DNA of 22,014 bases from Bacteroidales bacterium (GTDB taxonomy: Bacteria; Bacteroidota; Bacteroidia; Bacteroidales; UBA932), in contig JAFXPV010000022.1 in NCBI GenBank assembly GCA_017527625.1, positions 1-22,014 on the forward strand, written 5' to 3'. The notes under the pieces are model-generated. The model did no database searches. It was not told the origin of the DNA and saw nothing but the letters and a program-made list of their open reading frames with translations. The translations under genes and the position numbers were made by a program. Positions 7,341 to 14,283 of this stretch are shown here, one piece after another (the stretch's first letter is position 1; each line of letters starts with the position of its first letter).

Positions 7341-9125
7341 TTACTCCACGAACGCGATGATTTCGTTCTTGGCTACCTTGTCGCCCTGGGCGGGATATAC
7401 GGCTACTATCTTGCCTGAATAAGCGGCTTTCACGTCTTCAAGAGCGTAGTTGGTCTGGATGCGGCAGATTACGTCGCCGGCCTTCACAGCCTTGCCTACG
7501 CGCGGAGCCATCGACTTGTCGACAACGTCATACTCCCAGATAACCTGTCCGTCGGCCTCGGCCTGGACTGCGTGGGCCTTCGGGTGCTCTTCCTGGAATT
7601 TCGGGGCGTCGTTCTTGGGAACTTCCACAACCGGACGTTTTACGATGATCGGAGCGCCGGCCTTTGCCTTGGCAGCCTCGAGGTCCCTGTTGAAACGCTC
7701 GGCGGCAGCGCCGCTCTTGTAGTCGCGGTACTGGGTGGGGTGCATAGCCAGCTCGAAGAGCTCTTCGTCGTCTTGTCCGAACTCCCAGCCGTTATCCTGC
7801 ATCTCCTTGCGATACTGGTCCATATCGTCGGGATAGAGAGCCTGTACGTCTCCTTCGAAGAACTCCATACCCTGTTTCTCGGCGAGTTCCTTGATTTCGG
7901 GAGCGACGGGACCGGGCAGGACACCGCTGCGGCCCAGGATCATACCCCAGATGCTCTTGTCGGTGAGCAGGCTGTAGCGGGGTTTGCCCTGTGCCTCGGC
8001 CATAATGTTCATCAGGGCGATGTTCTTCACATACTGGCTGAACGGAGTTACGAGGGGCGGATAACCGACCTTCGGCCATACGTACTCTACTTCTTCGAAA
8101 AGTTTTACGACCAGGTCGTCGAGGGCGACCTCAGGCTTACCGTTGTTGCGCAGGTACATATTGACTGCAGGATGGACGCCCTTGAGGTCGGCCATCATCG
8201 AACCCATCATACCGCCAGGCAGACCGCAGCCCACGAGCAGTGATGTGAGATGATGGTTGGTCGGCTCGATGAAGTAGCCCAGGAAGTCGTCGATGAACTT
8301 CTGGGTGAGGGCGCGAGCCTCCATATAGGCCTTCATATTGATGTCCTTGACAAGGAAACCGGCGTCTTTGAGCATAGCGCTGATGGTGATTACGTCGGGA
8401 TGGATCTTACCCCAGGACAGGGGCTCGATGGCAACGTCAAGCACGTCGCAGCCGGCTTTGGCGACTTCGAGCATCGAAGCTACCGAGAAACCGGGACCGC
8501 TGTGTCCGTGGTACTGGATGACAGTCTCGGGATGGCGCTTCTTGATGTTGGCGACAATCTGTCCGAGAGACCAGGGACGGCCGATACCTGCCATATCCTT
8601 GAGGGCGATTTCCTGTGCACCGGCCTCGATGAGTTTCTCAGCCAGGTTGGTGTAATACTCAACTGTATGGATGGGTGAGTAAGTGATGCAGAGCGAAGCC
8701 TGGGGAATCATACCGCCTTCGATGGCATATTTGATCGAGGGGATGATGTTGTTGGCGTCATTCAGACCGTCGAAGATACGGGTGATGTCGACACCCTGGG
8801 CGTGCTTCACCTTGTACATAAGCTTGCGCACATCCACCGGGCAGGGATACATACGCAGGGCGTTAAGGCCGCGGTCAAGCATATGAGTCTGGATGCCGGC
8901 CTTGTGGAGGGGAGCCGTGAAGGCACGCACGGCCTTGTTGGGGTTCTGTCCGTAAAGCAACTGCACCTGCTCGAATGCGCCGCCGTTCGTCTCGACGCGG
9001 TCGAAACAGCCCATATCGATGATTACCGGAGCTATTTCAGCCAGCTGGTCGGCACGTGCGGTGTATTTGCCGGATGATTGCCACATATCTCTGTAAACCA
9101 GAGAGAACTTTATTTCTCTTGCCAT
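7341..9125 (-). CDS. PycB/OadA-like carboxyltransferase with a lysine-less biotinyl domain
   Basis: A 594-residue protein related to oxaloacetate decarboxylase alpha and pyruvate carboxylase subunit B, which move a carboxyl group between biotin and pyruvate/oxaloacetate. The carboxyltransferase barrel is clear: YRDMWQSSGKY (11-21) corresponds to the RDxxQS motif, followed by ETNGGAFEQV, RIFDGLNDANN, the metal/active-site segment ALKDMAGIGRP and the HxH motif in YHGHSGPGFSV. The middle conserved domain includes VGYPPLVTPFSQYVKN. The C-terminal about 67 residues look like a biotinyl/lipoyl domain, but the expected (E/S)-A/S-M-K-M/T turn reads IQTNYALEDVK, with Tyr560 at the lysine position (codon at 7446-7448). 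It may therefore be unbiotinylated and rely on a separate carrier. A -7 box lies 44 nt upstream. Confidence 0.85.
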   Translation of the reverse strand: MAREIKFSLVYRDMWQSSGKYTARADQLAEIAPVIIDMGCFDRVETNGGAFEQVQLLYGQNPNKAVRAFTAPLHKAGIQTHMLDRGLNALRMYPCPVDVRKLMYKVKHAQGVDITRIFDGLNDANNIIPSIKYAIEGGMIPQASLCITYSPIHTVEYYTNLAEKLIEAGAQEIALKDMAGIGRPWSLGQIVANIKKRHPETVIQYHGHSGPGFSVASMLEVAKAGCDVLDVAIEPLSWGKIHPDVITISAMLKDAGFLVKDINMKAYMEARALTQKFIDDFLGYFIEPTNHHLTSLLVGCGLPGGMMGSMMADLKGVHPAVNMYLRNNGKPEVALDDLVVKLFEEVEYVWPKVGYPPLVTPFSQYVKNIALMNIMAEAQGKPRYSLLTDKSIWGMILGRSGVLPGPVAPEIKELAEKQGMEFFEGDVQALYPDDMDQYRKEMQDNGWEFGQDDEELFELAMHPTQYRDYKSGAAAERFNRDLEAAKAKAGAPIIVKRPVVEVPKNDAPKFQEEHPKAHAVQAEADGQVIWEYDVVDKSMAPRVGKAVKAGDVICRIQTNYALEDVKAAYSGKIVAVYPAQGDKVAKNEIIAFVE

Positions 9126-9169
9126 ATTGTATTATTTGTTGTATTGTTGGATTCTTCGGGAAATTCGGA

Positions 9170-9177
9170 CAAATATA
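9170..9177 (-). promoter_or_regulatory. Candidate -7 box for the carboxyltransferase gene
   Basis: The minus strand reads TATATTTG, an exact TAnnTTTG match, 44 nt before the start codon. The spacer to the ATG is AT-rich with no Shine-Dalgarno sequence, as usual in Bacteroidota. Confidence 0.55.
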
Positions 9178-9208
9178 AAAATTGTTTTTCCAAAATGGAA
9201 AAGATTAT

Positions 9209-9216
9209 TACCTTTG
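9209..9216 (+). promoter_or_regulatory. Candidate -7 box for tRNA-His
   Basis: TACCTTTG matches TAnnTTTG on the plus strand 30 nt before the tRNA. A TTG at 9182-9184 could be the -33 element, though the 24-nt gap is a little long. It is back to back with the box at 9170-9177. Confidence 0.5.
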
Positions 9217-9246
9217 CCGCCGGAAGCCGATTCGGCCTCCATATAT

Positions 9247-9321
9247 GGTGCCCGTAGTTCAGTTGGTTAGAGCGTCAGATTGTGGTTCTGAATGTCGTGG
9301 GTTCGAGTCCCACCTGGCACC
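9247..9321 (+). tRNA. tRNA-His (anticodon GTG)
   Basis: A full cloverleaf can be folded by hand. The acceptor strand starts at G1 (9248) with the extra G(-1) of histidine tRNAs at 9247. The D arm is GTTC/GAGC, the anticodon stem is TCAGA/TCTGA around loop TTGTGGT (anticodon GTG), the variable loop is ATGTC and the T arm is GTGGG-TTCGAGT-CCCAC. The 3' strand CTGGCAC is followed by discriminator C73 at 9321, which pairs with G(-1). CCA is not fully encoded (the next bases are CAC). Position 6-67 is a C-T mismatch in the acceptor stem; all other stem positions pair. Confidence 0.95.
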
Positions 9322-9330
9322 CACAAAATC

Positions 9331-9360
9331 AAAACCGATGGTCGCCCATCGGTTTTTCAT
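9331..9360 (+). terminator. Intrinsic terminator of tRNA-His
   Basis: Perfect 11-bp stem AAAACCGATGG (9331-9341) and CCATCGGTTTT (9346-9356) with loop TCGC, followed by TTCAT and further T-rich sequence. It lies 10 nt after the tRNA. Confidence 0.88.
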
Positions 9361-9375
9361 TTTTGTGGGTGCGTC

Positions 9376-9509
9376 GGATGCAAAGCATCCTCCTTTTCTG
9401 ACCCCTCCTTTAAAGGTTCCCTCAGGGAACCAATTGCTTCCCGTCCAGAACGAATCATTAGTTATCATCCTCTTTCATCCCACCACTTCACGAAGCCCCT
9501 GCCGAGGGG
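9376..9509. repeat. Non-coding stretch with a chain of short palindromes (REP-like candidate)
   Basis: Between the tRNA terminator and the anti-sigma gene there are successive inverted repeats: GGATGC-AAA-GCATCC (9376-9390), CCTTTAAAGG (9407-9416), GGTTCCC-TCA-GGGAACC (9415-9431), CTTC-AC-GAAG (9486-9495) and CCCCT-GCCG-AGGGG (9496-9509). Short frames cross it on both strands but none resembles a gene. It could be an extragenic palindromic element or a degraded mobile remnant. The last hairpin might also act as a weak terminator for the anti-sigma gene, although no T-run follows on that strand. Confidence 0.5.
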
Positions 9510-9525
9510 AATATGCCGCTTCCTG

Positions 9526-10737
9526 CTAGATGCCGCCGTCGACTTCCCAGGTGCGCCACTGGTTGTCATTGCGCAGTGCCAGTTTCCTTTTGATTTTTTT
9601 GCCGTCGGCGAGCTGGATTTCGCAGGGGATGAAAAGTCCGCCGTAGGTGCCGGATTTAAAGGCTTCGCCTTTCCTGATGAGGACGCATCCTTTGAAGCCT
9701 TTGGCCTCGAGTTGCTTCAGGGGGTATGAGGGAAGTATGGCTTCCAGCATCGGCTCGTCCCACTCATTGAATGCTTTGAAGAGCTTTTCTACGGCCTGGT
9801 CTGCGCTGATGCCGGTCAGTTCGCCCAAAGGAAGGGTTCTGGCTCTCGCAGCTACGGCTTGCCTGGTGTGGTCAGTCCATTCGACATTGGCAGGAAGCGT
9901 GAATGTCGAGGCCGGGAAAACCGTGTTGTAATCGATGGACTGTGCGCGCAGAAGAGTTCGTGAGATGCCGAAGAACCGGGCGTCGATCTCAGCGGACAGC
10001 AGGCGGCCGTCTTCTTTACTGAATACGTATGTCTGTCTTGTGTCGCTGTCGCCGATTGAGGACAGTTTCAGATAATCGTTGCCGTATTCGCCCTGGGCGG
10101 GAACCTTGATGATGAGTTTGACTGTACGGTCATCTTCCACCTTGCGGCAGTCTGCGCCCTTTGAACTTGCGGCATATTCTTCCAGCCATCGCATCATACC
10201 GCCAAGGTCAAGCAGGTTGTCGAAGGGAGAAATGATGGCGGTATGGTCCGCATCGTGCTTCCATCCCCATCCCTGATCTGGGAACCAGACGTAGATGTTG
10301 CTCCCGTCAAATTCTGCGACCCTGCCTCCTTTATCAAGTTTCCATCTGCCGTCGGATGCGACATTCAAGGTATGGGCTACAAATGGTTTTGCGGGATTTG
10401 TATAAGAGAACTGCTCGGCGGCATAAGTGCGCACTTCGTAGTTGAGAGTGTATCCGTTTACCGCAGTGAAATAGTCGGCGGCACGTGCAAACAGCTTCTC
10501 GGCTGCGATTGCGGGCGTCCCGACAGGTTTGACGACGATGAAGAGTGCGACTATGGCTGCAACCGAGGCGGCGTATGCGAAGGCTTTCTTCCAGCGGAAG
10601 TCTACAGTCACCTTGCGAGACGGCTGCGTTTCCGCTGCCGCAGCGCTCATAACCTTGTCCAGAAAGTTTTCTGAAGCGCGGTACTCACATTTCGGAGCGA
10701 GCTGCCGTTCTATGTCGTTGATATTATTCTTTTTCAT
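9526..10737 (-). CDS. Membrane anti-sigma factor with a LolA/RseB-like periplasmic domain (probable)
   Basis: A 403-residue protein encoded directly after an ECF sigma factor, with their frames overlapping by 14 bp; this arrangement implies translational coupling and a sigma-binding role. Residues 1-50 would be the cytoplasmic sigma-binding part (it lacks the HxxxCxxC zinc motif). One transmembrane helix lies at about 52-69, and a large periplasmic part follows. Residues about 90-300 are rich in alternating beta strands with motifs such as SDGRWKLDKGG, GSNIYVWFPDQGWGW and YVFSKEDGRLLSAEID, reminiscent of the LolA/RseB lipoprotein-binding fold. The last about 100 residues form a second domain ending WRTWEVDGGI. 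Function is inferred from gene order and topology, with no strong family motif. Confidence 0.7.
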   Translation of the reverse strand: MKKNNINDIERQLAPKCEYRASENFLDKVMSAAAAETQPSRKVTVDFRWKKAFAYAASVAAIVALFIVVKPVGTPAIAAEKLFARAADYFTAVNGYTLNYEVRTYAAEQFSYTNPAKPFVAHTLNVASDGRWKLDKGGRVAEFDGSNIYVWFPDQGWGWKHDADHTAIISPFDNLLDLGGMMRWLEEYAASSKGADCRKVEDDRTVKLIIKVPAQGEYGNDYLKLSSIGDSDTRQTYVFSKEDGRLLSAEIDARFFGISRTLLRAQSIDYNTVFPASTFTLPANVEWTDHTRQAVAARARTLPLGELTGISADQAVEKLFKAFNEWDEPMLEAILPSYPLKQLEAKGFKGCVLIRKGEAFKSGTYGGLFIPCEIQLADGKKIKRKLALRNDNQWRTWEVDGGI

Positions 10738-11275
10738 AGCTCTGACTTGTTTTTCTTAAACTGTTTTTGATGTGCTCGATGGCATAGCGGTACCTGGATT
10801 TTGCCGTCGCTTCGGGGATGTCGAGAATCTTTGCGATGTCACGGAACTTCAGTCCGTCCGTACATTTGAGCCTCACGACTTCCTGCTGTTCTTCGGACAG
10901 GCCTTCCAGCAGTTTGCTGATCCTGAGGAACTCTTCGTGAATAGGCTTGTCATCTTCCGGTATCGGAATCTGGCCCGCATCGCCTATCGGCATCATATTG
11001 TACTGCCTAGCCCTCTGACAGTCCCTGCATCTGTTGCAGACGCTGCGTATCAGGTAATGCTCCAGATTGTTGACGTGCCGCAGGTTTTCTTCGGAGCGGA
11101 ACAATTTCAGAAAAACATCCTGCAATATATCTTCCGCATCCGCACGGTTGCCTAAACGGACATACGCAATGGCGAAGAGCTTGTCCTGCTGACTCCGGAC
11201 CAGTTTTTCCAGTTCCCGCAGCCGGGTGTTTGTCTTGTCTTTTTGCATTTCGTTTGGATTGTTATTGGGATGCAT
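10724..11275 (-). CDS. ECF-type RNA polymerase sigma factor
   Basis: A 183-residue sigma-70 family protein of the extracytoplasmic-function class. Region 2 includes KLFAIAYVRLGNRADAEDIL and continues QDVFLKLFR (about 33-60). Region 4 has the helix-turn-helix LKFRDIAKILDIPEATAKSR (about 141-160). Between them is a linker that includes IPIPEDDKPIHEEF. It would direct RNA polymerase to stress or nutrient-response promoters when released by the anti-sigma factor encoded immediately downstream. ATG at 11275 gives the longest form; the in-frame ATG at 11248 (MQKDKT) is an alternative, and no ribosome-binding site decides between them. No TAnnTTTG box precedes it, which would be consistent with autoregulation. 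The upstream region carries an unusual inverted-motif array. Confidence 0.9.
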   Translation of the reverse strand: MHPNNNPNEMQKDKTNTRLRELEKLVRSQQDKLFAIAYVRLGNRADAEDILQDVFLKLFRSEENLRHVNNLEHYLIRSVCNRCRDCQRARQYNMMPIGDAGQIPIPEDDKPIHEEFLRISKLLEGLSEEQQEVVRLKCTDGLKFRDIAKILDIPEATAKSRYRYAIEHIKNSLRKTSQSYEKE

Positions 11276-11322
11276 CCGATAATAAGACGCAAAGAAGCAA
11301 AAAAAGATTTACTTTTTTCTTG

Positions 11323-11460
11323 CCGCAGTATGCGTATGGAACGACGTACGCGCATACTACGGAACGATATTGCGGCAATACTGCAGGTTTCTGCTCCGCA
11401 GTATGCGTGCAATGGCAGCAAGACGCATACTATGGAGTAATCGGAAAGAAAGCGCATAGG
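11323..11460. repeat. Array of inverted GCAGTATGCGT-like half-sites between the sigma gene and the lipoprotein gene
   Basis: Five related half-sites alternate in orientation: GCAGTATGCGT (11325-11335, +), GCGCATACTAC (11350-11360, -), ATACTGC (11378-11384, -), GCAGTATGCGT (11398-11408, +, identical to the first over 13 nt including the leading CC) and ACGCATACTAT (11423-11433, -). A partial copy, GCGCATA, starts at 11452. The first pair forms a hairpin of 12 bp with one mismatch (11323-11334 with 11351-11362), the second pair one of 9 bp plus CC/GG (11396-11408 with 11423-11435). The perfect palindrome TATTGC-G-GCAATA (11368-11380) lies between them. No coding sequence fits. It could be an operator cluster, a structured leader or a small palindromic mobile element. 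Confidence 0.7.
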
Positions 11461-11536
11461 GAAGCTTGACTTACAAAAAGTGAAGACGTATTTGGATGAT
11501 CTTAGTGTTTAGATTGTAGATGATTATATTCGCAAT

Positions 11537-12043
11537 ATGAAAAAGTATCTTTACCTATCCTCGTTGTTATTTATTTGCCTGCTTATGCTGGCCGGTTGCG
11601 AAAAAATGTCGCAAGACGGGCTGCAGGGCAGATGGAAACCAGTATACGCCAGTATCAGTTACGAAGATGCCGTATCCAGATATTCCTGCGACGGCAGAAT
11701 CGATGAGCACGGAAACATCCTGATGTTGCGAGTGGGTATCGAGCACCCGGATGTGAAATATGAAGAACCCATACTGATTACCGGCATCCGCTTTTTCAAG
11801 AAAAACGGAGAAGATGTTTTCACAACCTTCTTCCTGGATTCTCCGAAGGAAGATATCGGTAAGCCTCTCCTGTACAGAATTGAGAACGGCAAACTTTACA
11901 GAGAATGGCCAATGGGTGCATTTATCGACTGTGATCCCGATGTTCTGAACGAAGGCTCCGGCCAGTTCGACGAAGGGAGTCCCATCTCATTCCTGTCTGA
12001 CGGCCAGGTTAAAATCGGCGACATCACCTACCTGCGATTCTAG
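11537..12043 (+). CDS. Small lipoprotein of unknown function
   Basis: A 168-residue protein with a lipoprotein signal peptide: MKKYLYLSSLLFICLLML then the lipobox AGC with Cys21. The mature part starts EKMSQDGLQGRWKPVYAS, an LQGxW opening common in lipocalin-like Bacteroidota lipoproteins. It then has many beta-prone strands with charged turns and ends in a KIGDITYLRF strand, consistent with a small beta-barrel. I do not recognise a specific family. It is divergent from the ECF sigma gene across the inverted-motif array, so it may be a target of that sigma factor, but no matched promoter pair is visible. It converges on the GH43 gene with only 36 bp between them and no obvious hairpin. Confidence 0.8.
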   Translation: MKKYLYLSSLLFICLLMLAGCEKMSQDGLQGRWKPVYASISYEDAVSRYSCDGRIDEHGNILMLRVGIEHPDVKYEEPILITGIRFFKKNGEDVFTTFFLDSPKEDIGKPLLYRIENGKLYREWPMGAFIDCDPDVLNEGSGQFDEGSPISFLSDGQVKIGDITYLRF

Positions 12044-12079
12044 CTGCGCCTCCACATAAAGCCATTTAAAACAAGGCCG

Positions 12080-13969
12080 TCAAAGCGTCGGGTGGACTGG
12101 GACTATGGTGCCGTCCGGGTTGAAGGACATCGGGTCGATGCAGATTTCGCGGTTGTAGCCGCCGGAGAGCCCCATCTTGATGCCTTCGGGACGGGTGAAG
12201 CGGTGGTAGACCATATACCACTTGTCTGTGCCCGGGATGTTCAGCACAGAGTTGTGGCCGGTGCCGAAAATCTGGAGGGATGGGTCCTGCTGCAGGATGA
12301 TCTGCTCCTCCACCCTGGCCGGCCGGCCGTTGCGGACGAATTCGGTGGGCGAGTCGGAAATCAGATAGCGGATGCAGTAACGGGCCGAGCGGGTGATGTT
12401 CTCCGACCACATAAAATAGTACAGTCCGTTGCGCTCGAAAACATAGGTCCCCTCCAGATAGTGATACTCCCCTATCCTTGAGCGCGGGATAAGCTCGTGC
12501 ATCGTGCCGGGAACCAGCGACACCATATCGTCGGCGAGCTCCGCCATCCAGAGGTAGGAATTGCCCCAATACAAGTAATACTTGCCTGTCGCAGGGTCGC
12601 GGAAGACATCAGGGTCGATGACCTGGTTGGGGGCCCCTATCTCCTCCTGGGTGAGGAGAGCGTGCCCAAGAGCATCCTTGAAGGGGCCTTCCGGACGGTC
12701 AGCCACAGCCACGCCCACGCTCTTGTTGGCCACGAAGTAATAATAGTACTTATAGCTGTCTCCAACCTTCTTTTCTATGATGCAGGGGGCCCAGGCGTAT
12801 TCCTTGCCCCAGTCCAGGTCCTGAAGGTCGAGGATGACACCTTCGTCCTTCCAGTTCACCAGGTCGGAAGAACTGAAGCATTTGAAATCGTGGTTATGCC
12901 ATCCGAACTCGCCGTCGGTAGTGGGATAGATATAATACTTGCCGGTCTGCTCGCTGCAGAGCACTTCGGGGTCTGCGTGCAGGCCCGGGAAGACAGGATT
13001 ATGGACAGAAGGAGCCAGATGTGCAGGTTCCGCAGCGTCGCTCCATTCCTGCAGCCGCTTGTATTCGGCTTCGCTGATGCGCAGGAAGGACCCCTTGTCG
13101 GGACCGTAAACCCCTTCAAGGTATTGCGGCCGCCTCATCTGCGTGAACTCCTCGTCGGCAGTGCATATTCGGTACCTGCCCGTGGCGCCTCCGTCAGGAT
13201 CGACGTATCCGACCTGCCAGCCCGGAGCTCCGGCCAGACGGAATGCAGCAGGGCCTTCTATGGCCTTGTCGCCGTCAGGTGCAAATTCAGCAGGAGCTGA
13301 CCACGGACCGGCCAGTGATTTCGACTTTGACACGAGTATCTGATGCCTTCCTTCTTCCTGGAACAAGATGCTGAATCCCCCTTCGGAATCGGGATAAATG
13401 CCGGCATCCTTGATGCCGAATCCCCAGTCTGCAAGCGGTCTGGGCCTTGACCAGCGCTTCATATTCAAATTGGAGTGAACTCCGAACAGGCTCGGGTGAG
13501 AGCTCCTTGCAGATTTGAGCATAGGGAAATATACAAGATAACCTCCCTTTGACCCGTAGCTTTCGTCCCAGATGATTCCAGGATCTCCGACCCGGTTGTC
13601 TTTTGGCATATTCAGCGTAGTGACCAGGGTCCAGTCCAGAAGGTCATCGCTTCTGAAGATTTGTATTCTGGAATCTCCCGAGCGCGCGGCCATCAGGAAT
13701 CCGCCGTCATACGCCCTGCACAGGAAAGGAGCACTGCCCGGGACTGCATCGGCGGCGCCGTCGGGGAATACCGAATCTCCGCACAGCAAATCGTGAAAAT
13801 GTATGCCGTCCTGAGACAGCGCATAGGCCGTCCAGCCGCCGTGGGCAGACTTATGACAGAAAAGATAGCCGTAGGTTTCGTCGTCTGTGAGACCGGAATT
13901 GCCAGTCAGGGGCTGGGAGGAAACGAACTGGGATGCTACAATCAGAAGGAGGGACAGGAAGCATTTCAT
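12080..13969 (-). CDS. Secreted two-domain GH43 glycosidase (arabinosidase/xylosidase type)
   Basis: The ATG at 13969 gives 629 residues and a signal peptide (MKCFLSLLLIVASQFVSSQ). A longer frame back to a TTG at 13993 would overlap the promoter box and spoil the signal sequence. The C-terminal domain (about 320-629) is a GH43 five-bladed propeller with the full catalytic triad: Asp333 in HADPEV, Asp452 in VIDPDVF and Glu506 in YLEGTY. The N-terminal half (about 30-300) looks like a second propeller with GDPGIIWD (Asp129) and IEGPAAF (Glu238), possibly degenerate, since no clear base Asp motif is seen at its start. GH43 enzymes release arabinose or xylose from plant polysaccharides. It is monocistronic here. 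The specificity cannot be read from the sequence. Confidence 0.88.
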   Translation of the reverse strand: MKCFLSLLLIVASQFVSSQPLTGNSGLTDDETYGYLFCHKSAHGGWTAYALSQDGIHFHDLLCGDSVFPDGAADAVPGSAPFLCRAYDGGFLMAARSGDSRIQIFRSDDLLDWTLVTTLNMPKDNRVGDPGIIWDESYGSKGGYLVYFPMLKSARSSHPSLFGVHSNLNMKRWSRPRPLADWGFGIKDAGIYPDSEGGFSILFQEEGRHQILVSKSKSLAGPWSAPAEFAPDGDKAIEGPAAFRLAGAPGWQVGYVDPDGGATGRYRICTADEEFTQMRRPQYLEGVYGPDKGSFLRISEAEYKRLQEWSDAAEPAHLAPSVHNPVFPGLHADPEVLCSEQTGKYYIYPTTDGEFGWHNHDFKCFSSSDLVNWKDEGVILDLQDLDWGKEYAWAPCIIEKKVGDSYKYYYYFVANKSVGVAVADRPEGPFKDALGHALLTQEEIGAPNQVIDPDVFRDPATGKYYLYWGNSYLWMAELADDMVSLVPGTMHELIPRSRIGEYHYLEGTYVFERNGLYYFMWSENITRSARYCIRYLISDSPTEFVRNGRPARVEEQIILQQDPSLQIFGTGHNSVLNIPGTDKWYMVYHRFTRPEGIKMGLSGGYNREICIDPMSFNPDGTIVPVHPTL

Positions 13970-13990
13970 AGCAGGCGGTATCTTGTTCTC

Positions 13991-13998
13991 CAAATATA
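13991..13998 (-). promoter_or_regulatory. Candidate -7 box for the GH43 gene
   Basis: The minus strand reads TATATTTG, an exact TAnnTTTG match, 21 nt before the GH43 ATG. This supports ATG 13969 as the start, because the longer TTG-initiated frame would begin inside the box. Confidence 0.55.
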
Positions 13999-14039
13999 CT
14001 AAACTTTCACATTTATTATGACTTTCCCTGCCTGTGTGT

Positions 14040-14068
14040 TATATTTGTTGGAAATTTCTAACATTTCC
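14040..14068 (+). promoter_or_regulatory. Promoter and possible operator of the AbrB-acyltransferase pair
   Basis: TATATTTG at 14040-14047 is an exact -7 match, ending 26 nt before the AbrB start. It is followed at once by GGAAAT-TTCTAAC-ATTTCC (14050-14068), an inverted repeat that includes the palindrome GAAATTTC. This could be an autoregulatory site for the AbrB-like protein encoded next; that role is inference. Confidence 0.5.
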
Positions 14069-14073
14069 TACTT

Positions 14074-14283
14074 ATGCAAGAGAATGAAGGCAAATACATA
14101 TTCGGAGTAGTGAAGGTCGGCGACAAGGGCCAGATCGTAATTCCCAAGGACGCAAGAAAAGTTTACGGTATCGAACCGGGCGATGCTCTTTTGCTGCTCG
14201 GAGACCAGAAAGGGATGGCGCTGCTGAAGACAGAAATCTTCCAGAATGCCGTGGACCAGGTTATGGGAGGTCTCACGAAATGA
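14074..14283 (+). CDS. AbrB/SpoVT-type DNA-binding regulator
   Basis: A 69-residue protein made almost wholly of one swapped-hairpin AbrB domain: VVKVGDKGQIVIPKDARKVY at about 12-31, then GIEPGDALLLLGD at about 32-44. The short C-terminal helix (EIFQNAVDQVMGGL) may help dimerisation. Such proteins bind DNA as dimers or tetramers. Its stop codon overlaps the start of the acyltransferase gene by 4 bp (ATGA), so the two are translationally coupled. No toxin gene is adjacent, which argues against a MazE-type antitoxin role, and autoregulation through the palindrome at 14050-14068 is plausible. Confidence 0.88.
   Translation: MQENEGKYIFGVVKVGDKGQIVIPKDARKVYGIEPGDALLLLGDQKGMALLKTEIFQNAVDQVMGGLTK

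Noticed and set aside
7572..8243. A 223-codon plus-strand frame opposite the carboxyltransferase gene
   Set aside because: It is a mirror of a conserved protein on the other strand, with no recognisable motif.
9182..9529. An open frame running through tRNA-His and its terminator
   Set aside because: It crosses a clear tRNA gene and an intrinsic terminator, and its product resembles nothing.
9292..9729. A plus-strand frame over the palindrome region
   Set aside because: It runs from the tRNA into the antisense of the anti-sigma gene and has no signal or domain.
11323..11460. Integron attC site or CRISPR array
   Set aside because: There are no attC core sites (RYYYAAC/GTTRRRY), no integrase, and the units alternate in orientation with unequal spacing, unlike direct CRISPR repeats.
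11230..11469. Two short plus-strand frames through the inverted-motif array
   Set aside because: Their translations follow the repeats and show no protein-like features; the DNA symmetry explains the region better.
13970..13993. Upstream TTG start for the GH43 gene
   Set aside because: It would start inside the -7 box and add eight residues before a clean signal peptide.
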